From: Intestinimonas sp052065695
GTDB taxonomy: Bacteria; Bacillota; Clostridia; Oscillospirales; Oscillospiraceae
Assembly: GCF_052065695.1 (NCBI RefSeq)
Contig: NZ_JBQHTM010000006.1
Span: forward strand, 1-64,000
Length of the DNA: 64,000 bases
Reading direction: 5' to 3'
Of the stretch, positions 43,166 through 52,149 are shown piece by piece; position 1 is the stretch's first letter; every line of letters starts with the position of its first letter. A program made the position numbers and the translations under genes. Under the pieces are notes generated by a model, which saw only the letters and a list, made by a program, of their open reading frames with translations, was not told the DNA's origin and ran no database searches.

Positions 43166-45247
43166 ATGGATCAATACATAGGGAAATTGCTGGACAACCG
43201 ATATGAGATCCTGGAGCGGATCGGTACCGGCGGTATGGCGGTGGTGTTCAAGGGACGTGACCACCGGCTCAACCGACTGGTGGCGATCAAGATCCTCAAG
43301 GATGATCTGGCGAAGGATGCTGAGTTCCGTCGCCGGTTTCATGATGAGTCCCAGGCCGTAGCCATGCTCTCTCACCCCAATATCATGGCGGTGTACGATG
43401 TAAGCCGCTCTGAGCAGGTGGAATACATCGTTATGGAGCTCATTGACGGCATTACCCTCAAGCAGTATATGCAGCGGAAGGGAGGCCCCCTGAGTTGGAA
43501 GGAATCCCTTCATTTTATCACCCAGATTATGAAGGCCTTGTCCCATGCCCACGGGCGGGGTATCATTCACCGGGACATAAAGCCACAGAATATTATGGTT
43601 CTCCGGGATGGGAGCATCAAGGTCACCGATTTCGGCATCGCCCGGCTAGCCTCTGCCGCCCAGAGCACCCTGACGCAGGAGGCCCTGGGGTCTGTCCACT
43701 ATATCTCTCCCGAGCAGGCTAGAGGGAGCCGTATCGACGGTCGCAGCGACATCTATTCCGCCGGCGTGGTGCTCTATGAAATGCTCACCGGTCGGTTGCC
43801 CTTTGAAGGGGACACCCCGGTATCGGTAGCCATCCAGCACATCAACTCAATTCCTCTGGCGCCCCGGGAACTCAATCCTGACATTCCGGAGGCCCTGGAG
43901 GCCATCACTATGAAGGCTATGGCGCCTAAGGTGGAGAACCGTTACCGCAATGCCGACGACATGCTCTATGATCTGGAAGAGTTCCGGAAGGACCCCAGCA
44001 TCGATTTGGAGTATGACCCGGCCAAGCTCTTTGCCACGCCGGACGTGACTGATGAGCCTACCCAGGTTATTGGAACAGGGAGTCGACGCAGGAGCGGTGA
44101 GACCGGCTCCATGCGTCGGCGGAATCGGGAGGAGGCAGAGCGCGGGGAACGTGCATCTTCTTCTGAGCACCCCAGAAAACGGCAGAAAGCCAACATGTCG
44201 GTCCCCCTGGCCGTAGCCTCTATCCTGGTCTTCATTATTGGGATCGGCGTATTACTGTGGGTGGTTTTCTTTAGCAACAGCTTCCAGTCTGACGACCGCC
44301 ACACTGTCCCTAATCTCTATGGTATGACGGTGGAGGAGGCCATGGCCGACCCAAAGGTCCAGGGGATCTTCGAGATTGTGGAGGGCGGATCGGTGTCCAG
44401 CAGCCTAGAACCAGGTAAGATTGTTTCTCAGGAGCCTGATGCGAAGCAGCAGGTTTCTGGTGAGGACCTTATCATCACGGTGTTGACCAGCGCCGGTGAA
44501 GAGCCCATTTATATGCCCAACCTGGTGAACAAGGATTATCTGGAGGCCCAGCAGGCCCTTTTGGATCTAGGGATTTCCAAGGCCAACATCACAATGACAT
44601 ATGAGACTTCTGACGAGATCACCGAGAACTATGTTATCCGTACAGTACCTCTGGCCGACAGCGCCATTCAGCCTGATACCATGGTGGAGATTATCGTCAG
44701 CCAGGGTCCCAAGGTGGTCCAGCGTACCATGCTCACGGTTGAGGGGATGACCCTTGATAAGGCCAAGGATCTCCTAGAAGGGGAGAATGGCTTGGGGCTG
44801 GTAGTAAAAGCTGTCTATATCGATAGCGACAAGCCTAAGGATACGGTGCTCATTCAAAGCATTCCCACCGGTGCCCAGGTGGGTGAGGGAGAAACCGTTA
44901 CGCTTCAGGTGAGCAATGGCTCCGGTACCACTGAAGAACAGCCCAATGTAGAGAGTCCGGCTCCGGAAGAGCCGACTCCCAGTGAATCGCCTACACCCAG
45001 CGTGGATCCGGACGTGAAGACAAAGCAGTACTCCGTCACACTTCCGGATGGTGATCCAGACGAGATCGTCACTGTGCGGATCAATGGCTCCGGCTACGAC
45101 CAGACCAAGCAGGTTCCCTTGATGGTCCAAACCGTTGTTTTTAATATCACCGGAAAAGGGAAGCAGAAATATGATATCTATATCAATGGAGAAAAGGATC
45201 ACAGTATCGAGATCGACTTTGATACCGGGGAAGTGAAGGCGGGATGA
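43166..45247 (+). CDS. prkC: PASTA-domain Ser/Thr protein kinase PrkC
   Basis: 693 residues. The kinase domain covers about 1-275 with GTGGMAVVFKG, K42 in VAIKIL and catalytic D137 in HRDIKPQN. A Glu/Arg-rich linker precedes one transmembrane helix (about 346-368), followed outside by three PASTA repeats (VPNLYGMTVEEA; MPNLVNKDYLEAQQALL; MLTVEGMTLDKAKDLL). A Ser/Pro/Glu-rich stalk and a C-terminal beta domain complete it. In spore formers PrkC senses muropeptides and contributes to germination. Its last four bases overlap rsgA. Confidence 0.95.
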   Translation: MDQYIGKLLDNRYEILERIGTGGMAVVFKGRDHRLNRLVAIKILKDDLAKDAEFRRRFHDESQAVAMLSHPNIMAVYDVSRSEQVEYIVMELIDGITLKQYMQRKGGPLSWKESLHFITQIMKALSHAHGRGIIHRDIKPQNIMVLRDGSIKVTDFGIARLASAAQSTLTQEALGSVHYISPEQARGSRIDGRSDIYSAGVVLYEMLTGRLPFEGDTPVSVAIQHINSIPLAPRELNPDIPEALEAITMKAMAPKVENRYRNADDMLYDLEEFRKDPSIDLEYDPAKLFATPDVTDEPTQVIGTGSRRRSGETGSMRRRNREEAERGERASSSEHPRKRQKANMSVPLAVASILVFIIGIGVLLWVVFFSNSFQSDDRHTVPNLYGMTVEEAMADPKVQGIFEIVEGGSVSSSLEPGKIVSQEPDAKQQVSGEDLIITVLTSAGEEPIYMPNLVNKDYLEAQQALLDLGISKANITMTYETSDEITENYVIRTVPLADSAIQPDTMVEIIVSQGPKVVQRTMLTVEGMTLDKAKDLLEGENGLGLVVKAVYIDSDKPKDTVLIQSIPTGAQVGEGETVTLQVSNGSGTTEEQPNVESPAPEEPTPSESPTPSVDPDVKTKQYSVTLPDGDPDEIVTVRINGSGYDQTKQVPLMVQTVVFNITGKGKQKYDIYINGEKDHSIEIDFDTGEVKAG

Positions 45248-46152
45248 GCCAGGAGACCGGTATGATTCGCAAAGCCCTCAGCGCCTTCTACTATGTGGAT
45301 GACGGCAGCGGAGAGCTGATCTCTTGCCGGGCAAGAGGCAAATTCCGCCATCAGAAAATTACCCCCCTGGTAGGGGATCGGGTGAGATTCACCCGCCTCC
45401 CTGAGGGCACCGGGGCCCTGGATGAGATCCTGCCCCGGAAAAATGAGTTTCAGCGGCCCGCTGTGGCTAATATTGACCAACTGGTCATCATCGCCTCCGG
45501 GGCTATCCCGGTCACCGACCCCTTCCTCATCGACCGGGTGACCGCCATCGCCGACAGCAAGAATTTCTGCGACTGCCTGGTCTGTATTAACAAGTGTGAT
45601 TTGGCACCTGCAGATGAGCTCTATGAGATCTATACCGCTGCCGGCTTTCCCACTGTACGGGTCAGCGCCGCCACAGGGGAAGGCATTGATAGGCTTAGAG
45701 CTTCAATATCTGGAAAGGTATCTGCCTTTACAGGGAATTCTGGCGTGGGCAAATCCAGCATCCTCAATGCCCTCTCTCCCGGCTTCCATCTCCAGGTGGG
45801 AGAGGTCAGTGAAAAGCTAGGTCGCGGTCGCCATACTACCCGGCATGTGGAGCTCTACCGCCTGGGGGCGGACGCCGTGGTGGCCGATACCCCCGGCTTT
45901 TCCTCCTTTGACACGGAACGTATGGAGCTGCTTCGGAAGGAGGAACTTGAGCAGGCCTTTCGGGAGTTCCGCCCCTATCTGGGTGAATGTCAGTTCGTGG
46001 GTTGCTCACATGTAAAGGAAAAGGGCTGTGCAGTGCTCGCCGCCCTAAAGGAAGGGAAAATCATGCCCAGCCGACATGCCAGCTACGTCAGATTGTGGGA
46101 GCAGGTCAAGGACCTGCGGGAATGGGAGCTGGAAAAGCACGGAAAAGGCTGA
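45244..46152 (+). CDS. rsgA: Ribosome small-subunit-dependent GTPase A
   Basis: 302 residues. OB-fold N-terminal domain, then a circularly permuted GTPase with G4 INKCD, G1 GNSGVGKSS and G3 DTPGFSSF. The C-terminal zinc motif is C-x4-C-x-H-x5-C in CQFVGCSHVKEKGCA. It checks 30S assembly and is a substrate of PrkC in Bacillus. ATG 45244 overlaps prkC by four bases. In Bacillus rpe and thiN follow; here both are missing and the next gene is spoVM. Confidence 0.96.
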   Translation: MSQETGMIRKALSAFYYVDDGSGELISCRARGKFRHQKITPLVGDRVRFTRLPEGTGALDEILPRKNEFQRPAVANIDQLVIIASGAIPVTDPFLIDRVTAIADSKNFCDCLVCINKCDLAPADELYEIYTAAGFPTVRVSAATGEGIDRLRASISGKVSAFTGNSGVGKSSILNALSPGFHLQVGEVSEKLGRGRHTTRHVELYRLGADAVVADTPGFSSFDTERMELLRKEELEQAFREFRPYLGECQFVGCSHVKEKGCAVLAALKEGKIMPSRHASYVRLWEQVKDLREWELEKHGKG

Positions 46153-46162
46153 GACACACATC

Positions 46163-46223
46163 ACGCCTCCTTCTGCGTATACTGGTAACAGCGGTGCCGG
46201 TCTACGTGGAAGGAGGCGTTTTT
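46163..46223 (+). terminator. Terminator-like stem overlapping the spoVM ribosome-binding site
   Basis: 46163-46179 pairs with 46203-46219 as a continuous 17-bp RNA stem, ten leading pairs being perfect and two later ones G-U. The loop is 46180-46202. T-run 46219-46223 follows. The 3' arm contains AAGGAGG (46210-46216), the spoVM ribosome-binding site, so the stem both looks like an rsgA terminator and hides spoVM translation on long transcripts. It is read from sequence; its activity is inferred. Confidence 0.7.
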
Positions 46224-46225
46224 CT

Positions 46226-46297
46226 ATGAAGATCGTCGTGGTGCGATCCCCCAAGTACCTCAGGGGTGTGTTGAAGGCTCTTTTCGGCTTGCGCTGA
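46226..46297 (+). CDS. spoVM: Stage V sporulation protein M (SpoVM), 23 residues
   Basis: MKIVVVRSPKYLRGVLKALFG followed by LR is a 23-residue amphipathic peptide aligning with Bacillus SpoVM (26 residues): MK start, the P-K-aromatic-L turn at residues 9-12, then a cationic helix with R/G-V-x-x-A-L-x-G. SpoVM inserts into the forespore outer membrane by sensing convex curvature and anchors SpoIVA. ATG 46226 lies nine bases after AAGGAGG. In Bacillus spoVM is likewise downstream of prpC-prkC-rsgA, and here sipL and spoIVA follow, both strong support. A weak SigE-like -10 (CGTATACT, 46176-46183) lies inside the stem described above. Confidence 0.9.
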   Translation: MKIVVVRSPKYLRGVLKALFGLR

Positions 46298-46304
46298 AAA
46301 AATG

Positions 46305-46333
46305 GCATAGCCCGGAAACCTTGTACATATGCT
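46305..46333 (+). promoter_or_regulatory. Candidate SigE promoter for sipL-spoIVA
   Basis: GCATAGC (46305-46311) resembles the SigE -35 (KMATATT). CATATGCT (46326-46333) resembles the -10 (CATACAMT). The spacer is exactly 14 bases, the SigE optimum. The predicted start of transcription lies about 25 bases before the sipL ATG. Confidence 0.6.
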
Positions 46334-46365
46334 CCCTGTAGAAACGCTACAAGGAGAGGAACGCT

Positions 46366-47892
46366 ATGGAGCTGGAACTGAATACCACCCAACTCAACTG
46401 CTACGATACCGTATTGGATACCACGCTCTTCCAGGAGGAGACCCTGGAGAGCATCGTTCCAGACGCCTGTCCGGACATCCTGCGCATCGTGGACACGGAG
46501 GCGGCGGTGTGTCTGGGGACCAAGGAGGCCCAGGAGGGTAAAGCGGAGGTGACTGGGACGGCCCGATGCGCCGTTCTCTATGAAGCGGAGAGCGGTGAGG
46601 GGGTGCGGCGGATCACCGTCAGCATCCCCTTCACCTGTACCGCCGAGGCACTGGGGCTCACCCGACAGTGCCGATTGTCGGTAGAGCCCCGGGTGATGTG
46701 GGCGGACGCCCGGAGCCTTAACCCAAGGAAGGTCCTGGTGCGTGTGAGCCTGGCCATGGCAGTTCAGGCCTATGCCTCCCAAACCGCCAGTTTCTGCGAT
46801 GGTGTGGACGGACAGGAGCAAAACGGCGTCCAGACCCTGGAGGAACCTCAGACCGCCTGTTTTATCGTGGGCGTAGAGGAGAAATCCTTTACATTTTCGG
46901 ACGACCTGAGCCTGTCCGCCACCCGGCCACCGGCGGCGGAGATCCTGAAAAGCCGGGTAGATCTAGTGTGCGGAGAGTCCAAGCTCATCGGCAATAAGCT
47001 CATCTTTAAGGGCGAGGCCGGACTGCGGCTGGTGTACCGGGAGCCCGGCGGCGGGCTGTGTGGCGCCGACTTCACCCTGCCCTTCTCCCAGATCATGGAG
47101 GTGAGCGGTGTGGGGGAGGAGGCCGACTGTACCTTGTCGGTGGTCCTAACCGGGATCGACTGCACCCTGGACGGTGATGAGGGCCGGATGATGTCGGTGG
47201 CCCTGGGCATGCTGGCTCAGGCAGTGGTCCGGGAGGAGCGTCAGGTGACCCTTTTGGCCGACATCTACAGCACCGCCTACGACCTGACGGTCCAGAGCCG
47301 GAACTATACACTGGCCCGGCTGCTGGAGCATGGGGAGCGGCGGATTACCGCCCGGGAGCTGCTGGAAACGGCGTCCCCGGTGCGGGAGGTCTGTGACGTC
47401 CATATCCATGTGGGACAGGTGGAGGCGGAACGTGACGGGGAGCAGGGGCGGCTGAAGGCGGAGCTTTCGGCCACAGTGGTCTATCTCTCCGAAGAGGGGA
47501 TACTGGAGGCGGTCACCCGTACCATCTCCGCAGCGTGTCCGGTGGAACTTCCCGCCGGTGCGATTTGTAACTGCCGCTGCGTCTGTTCCGGTGAAGGAGC
47601 GGCGGCCCCAGCGGGAGGCGGCGTAGAGCTGCGCTGTCCACTGGAGTTTCGATATCTATCTCTGATGCCGCGGCAGGCTACCGGTGTGGCCCAGGTCCGA
47701 CTGGAGGAGGACGCGCCCCGGGACCCTGCCGCCCGTCCCTCCATCGTGCTGCGTGCCGTGGAGGAGGGGGAGCGGCTCTGGGACATCGCCAAGGCCTACG
47801 GCACCACCATGGAGGACATCGTCCAGGCCAACAGCCTGGGAGAGGACGCCCTCACGGCGGGGCGGGTCCTGCTCATCCCCAAGAAGCGGTAA
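46366..47892 (+). CDS. sipL: Spore coat morphogenesis protein SipL (DUF3794 + LysM)
   Basis: 508 residues. Several repeats of the SPOCS/DUF3794 type are visible; ESIVPDACPDILRIVDTEAAV near the N-terminus is the family's hallmark, and QIMEVSGVGEEADC marks a later repeat. The C-terminus from about 463 is a LysM domain (ERLWDIAKAYGTTMEDIVQANSL ... LLIPKKR split here by the loop). In Clostridioides difficile, SipL uses its LysM domain to bind SpoIVA; this gene lies directly upstream of spoIVA. It starts at ATG 46366 behind AAGGAGAGG. No signal peptide: it acts in the mother-cell cytoplasm. Confidence 0.9.
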   Translation: MELELNTTQLNCYDTVLDTTLFQEETLESIVPDACPDILRIVDTEAAVCLGTKEAQEGKAEVTGTARCAVLYEAESGEGVRRITVSIPFTCTAEALGLTRQCRLSVEPRVMWADARSLNPRKVLVRVSLAMAVQAYASQTASFCDGVDGQEQNGVQTLEEPQTACFIVGVEEKSFTFSDDLSLSATRPPAAEILKSRVDLVCGESKLIGNKLIFKGEAGLRLVYREPGGGLCGADFTLPFSQIMEVSGVGEEADCTLSVVLTGIDCTLDGDEGRMMSVALGMLAQAVVREERQVTLLADIYSTAYDLTVQSRNYTLARLLEHGERRITARELLETASPVREVCDVHIHVGQVEAERDGEQGRLKAELSATVVYLSEEGILEAVTRTISAACPVELPAGAICNCRCVCSGEGAAAPAGGGVELRCPLEFRYLSLMPRQATGVAQVRLEEDAPRDPAARPSIVLRAVEEGERLWDIAKAYGTTMEDIVQANSLGEDALTAGRVLLIPKKR

Positions 47893-47907
47893 AAGGAGGC
47901 GTCTCCA

Positions 47908-49386
47908 TTGGAAGATCGGAACATCTATGAGGACATCGCCCGGCGTACCGAGGGCGACATCTATATCGGCGTGGTGGGTCCGGTGCGGACGGGCAAATCC
48001 ACCTTCATCAAGCGGTTCATGGAGACGTTGGTGCTGCCCAACATCGAAAACGTCTACCGCAAGGAGCGGGCCCGGGATGAGCTGCCCCAGAGCGGCTCCG
48101 GCCGGACGGTAATGACCGCCGAGCCAAAGTTCGTCCCCGAGGAGGCGGTGGAGCTCACCATGGAGGGCGGCACCCGCATGTCGGTGCGGCTGGTGGACTG
48201 CGTGGGCTATATGGTGCCCGGCGCTGTGGGTCAGACCGAGGACGACCAACCCCGGATGGTGACTACCCCCTGGTTTGACCACCCCATTCCCATGACGGAG
48301 GCAGCGGAGATCGGGACCCGAAAGGTAATCTCGGAGCACTCCACCATCGCCGTGGTGGTGACCACCGATGGCAGCGTCACCGATATTCAGAGGGAGGACT
48401 ACCTAGAGGCGGAGGAGCGGGTCATCACCGAGCTCAAGGAGCTGGGCAAGCCTTTCCTGGTCCTCCTCAACTCGGCCTTCCCCAACTCTGAGCGGGCCAA
48501 GGCCATCCGGAACGACATCGCAGGCCGGTACGACGTGACCTGTATGGCAGTAAACTGCCTTGAACTAAGTCAAGCCGATGTGACGGACATTATCCGGGCG
48601 GTGCTCTTCGAATTCCCCCTCCGAGAGCTGGATTTGAACCTTCCCGCCTGGGTGGACGCCTTGCCGGGGGACCATCCCATCAAGAGCGGTCTCTACGCCG
48701 CCATCCGGGAGCAGGCCGGCGGGCTCCGGCGCATTCGTGACGTAGACGGTGTGATCTCCGCCATTGGCAGCAGTGAAGGGGTGAGCCGGGCCCAAGTCAC
48801 CTCGGTGGAGCTGGGAACCGGCCTGGCCTCCGCCGACCTGGAGCTGCCCCGCAGCCTCTTTTATGAGACCCTGTCCGCCCAGTCCGGCTTCTCCATCCAG
48901 GACGACGGCGACCTCATGGGCCTGCTCACCCAGCTCGCGGAGGTCAAACACTCCTACGACAAGGTGGCCGACGCCCTCCGTGAAGTGAAGGAGACCGGCT
49001 ATGGCATCGTGGTGCCCACCACTGACGAGCTCAAGCTGGAAGAGCCGGAGATCGTCCGGCAGGGGGGGAGGTACGGGGTCCGCCTCAAGGCCTCCGCCCC
49101 CTCCATCCATATGATCCGGGCCGACATCGAAACCGAGGTCTCGCCCATCGTGGGCAATGAGAAGCAGTCTGAAGAGATGGTCCACTATCTGCTCCAAGAG
49201 TTCGAGGGTGACACCAAAGCCATCTGGCAATCCAACATCTTTGGCCGCTCCTTCCACGAGCTGGTCAGCGAGGATCTGAACACCAAGCTCAAGCGGATGC
49301 CGGAGGATGCCCGGAGCAAGCTTCAGGAGACCCTCCAGCGCATCATCAACGAGGGTTCCGGCGGACTCATCTGTATCATCCTGTAA
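47908..49386 (+). CDS. spoIVA: Stage IV sporulation protein A (coat-foundation ATPase)
   Basis: 492 residues, normal SpoIVA length. The N-terminal ATPase has Walker A GPVRTGKS at residues 24-31 in DIYIGVVGPVRTGKSTFIK, and the start MEDRNIYEDIARRTEGDIY is the family's own. The C-terminal end GGLICIIL is the conserved tail that interacts with SpoVM. SpoIVA polymerises irreversibly on the forespore using ATP hydrolysis, forming the basement layer of the coat. It starts at TTG 47908 behind AAAGGAGG, 15 bases after sipL. A strong bidirectional terminator follows. Confidence 0.96.
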   Translation: MEDRNIYEDIARRTEGDIYIGVVGPVRTGKSTFIKRFMETLVLPNIENVYRKERARDELPQSGSGRTVMTAEPKFVPEEAVELTMEGGTRMSVRLVDCVGYMVPGAVGQTEDDQPRMVTTPWFDHPIPMTEAAEIGTRKVISEHSTIAVVVTTDGSVTDIQREDYLEAEERVITELKELGKPFLVLLNSAFPNSERAKAIRNDIAGRYDVTCMAVNCLELSQADVTDIIRAVLFEFPLRELDLNLPAWVDALPGDHPIKSGLYAAIREQAGGLRRIRDVDGVISAIGSSEGVSRAQVTSVELGTGLASADLELPRSLFYETLSAQSGFSIQDDGDLMGLLTQLAEVKHSYDKVADALREVKETGYGIVVPTTDELKLEEPEIVRQGGRYGVRLKASAPSIHMIRADIETEVSPIVGNEKQSEEMVHYLLQEFEGDTKAIWQSNIFGRSFHELVSEDLNTKLKRMPEDARSKLQETLQRIINEGSGGLICIIL

Positions 49387-49422
49387 AAAATGCCGCGGAC
49401 CGGCTGGTCCGCGGCATTTTTT
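49385..49422. terminator. Bidirectional terminator between spoIVA and the minus-strand decarboxylase
   Basis: A 17-bp perfect stem (49385-49401 with 49406-49422) has the loop GGCT, an A-run on one side and a T-run on the other. It serves both converging transcripts. Confidence 0.95.
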
Positions 49423-49426
49423 CATA

Positions 49427-50770
49427 TTATATAGCTTCTCGTACCACAGAGACTGCCTCGAAACCCAGCTCTGCCATGAGGTCGGCAGCCTCCGCCGTGA
49501 TGCGCTCGCCGCTGACGGCGATGGGGATAGCCGGGGGGCAGGATACCGCTGCTCCAGCGCAGATTCGGCCTGCAGCTTCCCGTACAAGGACCTCCTCCCA
49601 AGGCGACAGCATAGCCGCTCTGGGGGAGAGCACCCGCTCACCGGGAGCGGGGAGAGCAGCAGGGGTCCGCCCCACACTGGGACGGAAGCCAGAAAAAGCT
49701 GCCTCCACTCTCTGAAAATCAGACTTCAAGACATCGGCGGAGTACATAAGCACGACCTCGTCGGGGTCGGCGTACTCCGGCTCCACACCGTTCCGGCGCA
49801 GCAGATCCGCCAGCTCGTAGCCGGAGATACCAGCAGCCCAGCCGTCCACCACCAGCTTCAGGGGCTCACCGGCACGCACCGGCACCTCCTGAGCAACCAG
49901 TTTGGCTTTCAGCTCATCCAGCCGCCGAACCGTCAGCTCCAGCTGAGCACTATAGCCGTCCGCCAGACGGCGGTTGCAGGCATCCAGGGACTGGAGAATG
50001 AGATAGGAAGGGCTGGAGGACCCAAAGAGGGCCATGGCCTGCCGGGCCTCGTGCTCATAGGGGGCCAGGGCAGTGGGGGAGACGTGAAGGTAGGCGCCTC
50101 CGGTGAGCACCGGCAGGGTCTTGTGGGCGGAGTCACAGCACAGGTCGGCCCCCAGGTCTATGGGATGGCGGGAGGGGGAGAGAAAGCGGAGATAGGCCCC
50201 GTGGGCGTTGTCCACCAGCAGGGGGACGCCGTGGCGGTGGCAAACCTCAGCCAGGCCGGCGATGTCTAACATGCCCCCCAGGTAGTCGGGGGAGGTAACG
50301 TATACTGCCAGAGGGGGTGCAGGCTGCTCCGCTAGCACCCGGTCCAGACCGGCAGGGGAGAGGGGACAGGCACACATGGGGCTCTTCCCCTCGGGAAGGA
50401 GCCACTGGGGCTCCAGGTCCAAAAGGGCGCAGGCATGGAGAAAGGCCTTGTGGGCGTTTCGGCCGGCCAATACCGTCCGGGCAGCACCCGGAGCCCGGTG
50501 GAGGAGGGCCAAGTGGAGCATGGCCTTCACGCACTGCGAGGAGCCGCCGGCACTGTAAAAGGTATGGCGGGTACCGAAAAGGGTGGAGGCATTGTTTTCG
50601 CTCTCCAGGATGATGCCCTCCGGGTGGGAGAGGTCGTCGGCGCCGGTCACCTCGGTGATGTCCAGGGCCTCACAGCCCAGGGAGCCCCTTCCCTTGTGGC
50701 CGGGCATGTGAAGCCGGGCGGGGTGGGCGGCGGCATAGCTGCCCACGAAGTCACAGATGGGGGTGTTCAT
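49427..50770 (-). CDS. Orn/Lys/Arg decarboxylase-family PLP enzyme
   Basis: 447 residues. The family mark LHMPGHKGRGS lies near residue 20, ITEVTGADDLSHPEG follows, and the PLP lysine is in DSAHKTLPVLTGGAY. A small C-terminal domain (SPWEEVLVREAAGRICAGAA ... PPAIPIAVSGERIT) is typical of the Bacillus SpeA/YaaO type. The expected reaction is decarboxylation of arginine, lysine or ornithine to a polyamine precursor; the substrate is not certain. ATG 50770 forms an ATGA overlap with scfB; a longer in-frame start would lie inside scfB. Being coupled to a peptide maturase is unusual; see findings. Confidence 0.87.
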   Translation of the reverse strand: MNTPICDFVGSYAAAHPARLHMPGHKGRGSLGCEALDITEVTGADDLSHPEGIILESENNASTLFGTRHTFYSAGGSSQCVKAMLHLALLHRAPGAARTVLAGRNAHKAFLHACALLDLEPQWLLPEGKSPMCACPLSPAGLDRVLAEQPAPPLAVYVTSPDYLGGMLDIAGLAEVCHRHGVPLLVDNAHGAYLRFLSPSRHPIDLGADLCCDSAHKTLPVLTGGAYLHVSPTALAPYEHEARQAMALFGSSSPSYLILQSLDACNRRLADGYSAQLELTVRRLDELKAKLVAQEVPVRAGEPLKLVVDGWAAGISGYELADLLRRNGVEPEYADPDEVVLMYSADVLKSDFQRVEAAFSGFRPSVGRTPAALPAPGERVLSPRAAMLSPWEEVLVREAAGRICAGAAVSCPPAIPIAVSGERITAEAADLMAELGFEAVSVVREAI

Positions 50771-52149
50771 GCCTGGGCGTCCTGACTCTGGGCCACCTGG
50801 AGCATGATGGCGCACTCCATCCGCTTCTTGAAGAGCTCGCAGCCGTAGGGGTAGATGCCCCGGATGCTGCCGGAGGCGTGGTAGCTATTGGCGGCGCAGC
50901 CGCCGGAGCAGTAGAGCCGGGCCCAGCAGTCGGCGCACTCGGGCCGGGCGTAGGCGTTGCAGCTGCGGAACTCGTCCTGAACGGCGGTGTTGGTCACCCC
51001 GTCCCAGATGTTGCCCAGGGAGTACTTGGGGTCGCCCACGAACTGGTGGCAAGGGAAGAGCTCGCCCCAGGGGGTAACGGCCATGTACTCGGTGCCGCTG
51101 CCGCAGCCGGAGATGCGCTTGTAGATGCAGGGGCCGTGCTTCAGGTCCAGAATGTAGTGGTAGAAGGTGAAGGGACGGCCCTCCCGCTGGCGGCGGAGCA
51201 TCTCCCGGGCCAGGGTCTCATACTGCTCAAAGAGCACGGGCAGGTCCTCTTGGGTGAGGGCGCAGGGGTCGTCGGGAGCGCACACCACCGGCTCCATGCT
51301 CAGCTCAGTGAAGCCCAGGTCAGCCATGTGGAGGATATCGTTGACGAAGTCGGTGTTGTAGTGGGTGTAGGTGCCCCGGATATAGTAGCTCTTGTCGCCC
51401 CGCCGCTCCACGAAGTGCTGGAACTTGGGCACGATGGTGTCGTAGCTGCCGTTGCCGGCATAGTCCTTCCGGAACCGGTCGTGGACCTCTTTGCGGCCAT
51501 CCAAGGAGAGGACCACGTTGTGCATTTCCTTGTTGCAGAAGTCGATGACCTCGTCGTTCAGGAGCACACCGTTGGTGGTGAGGGTGAACCGGAAGTTTTT
51601 GTTGTGGATGGGCTCCAGGCTCCGGGCATAGGCCACCAGGTCCTTCACCACCTGCCAGTTCATCAGGGGCTCACCGCCGAAGAAGTCCACCTCCAGGTTC
51701 CGGCGGGTGCCGGAGTGGGCCACCAGGAAGTCCAGGGCCTGCTTGCCCACCTCAAAGGACATGAGGGCCCGCTCGCCCTGGTATTTGCCCTGGCTGGCGA
51801 AGCAGTAGGAGCAGCTCAGGTTGCAGGTGTGGGCCACATGGAGACACAGGGCCTTGATAACGTTGGAGTGGTTCTTGTAGTCGGCGGCCATGGGGGCGTA
51901 GGTGTCGGGGGTGAAGAGCTTGTGCTCCTCCTTCAGCGCCGTCACGTCGTCGATGCAGGTGCGGACCTCCTCCTCGGTGACGTCGGGGCGGTCAGGATAG
52001 TCGGCCAGGATGCGCCGGCAGATCTCGTCGGGGGTGTGGTCGGGGTAGAGGGCGATGATGTCATACGCCACCTCGTCCACCAGATGGACCGAACCACTGC
52101 AGGTGTCCAGGACGATGTTGTAGCCGTCCAGCTTGTATTGATGTACCAT
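50767..52149 (-). CDS. scfB: SCIFF peptide maturase, radical SAM (SPASM) enzyme
   Basis: 460 residues. The N-terminal peptide-recognition region (about 1-85) is followed by the radical SAM motif in HTCNLSCSYCFASQGKY (C-x3-C-x2-C). FFGGEPLMNW and TTNGVLL are the next landmarks. The C-terminal SPASM domain has the cysteines CGSGTEYMAVTPWGELFPCHQF and CADCWARLYCSGGCAAN, binding extra Fe-S clusters. It installs thioether links in the SCIFF peptide encoded just upstream. ATG 52149 is used: GGAGGG lies upstream and MVHQYKLDGYNIVLD is the family start. Its stop overlaps the decarboxylase. Confidence 0.95.
   Translation of the reverse strand: MVHQYKLDGYNIVLDTCSGSVHLVDEVAYDIIALYPDHTPDEICRRILADYPDRPDVTEEEVRTCIDDVTALKEEHKLFTPDTYAPMAADYKNHSNVIKALCLHVAHTCNLSCSYCFASQGKYQGERALMSFEVGKQALDFLVAHSGTRRNLEVDFFGGEPLMNWQVVKDLVAYARSLEPIHNKNFRFTLTTNGVLLNDEVIDFCNKEMHNVVLSLDGRKEVHDRFRKDYAGNGSYDTIVPKFQHFVERRGDKSYYIRGTYTHYNTDFVNDILHMADLGFTELSMEPVVCAPDDPCALTQEDLPVLFEQYETLAREMLRRQREGRPFTFYHYILDLKHGPCIYKRISGCGSGTEYMAVTPWGELFPCHQFVGDPKYSLGNIWDGVTNTAVQDEFRSCNAYARPECADCWARLYCSGGCAANSYHASGSIRGIYPYGCELFKKRMECAIMLQVAQSQDAQA

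Noticed and set aside
46155..46183. SigE promoter for spoVM
   Set aside because: The -10 (CGTATACT) fits six of eight positions, but no acceptable -35 is found at 13-15 bases; it is kept only as a weak possibility in the spoVM entry.
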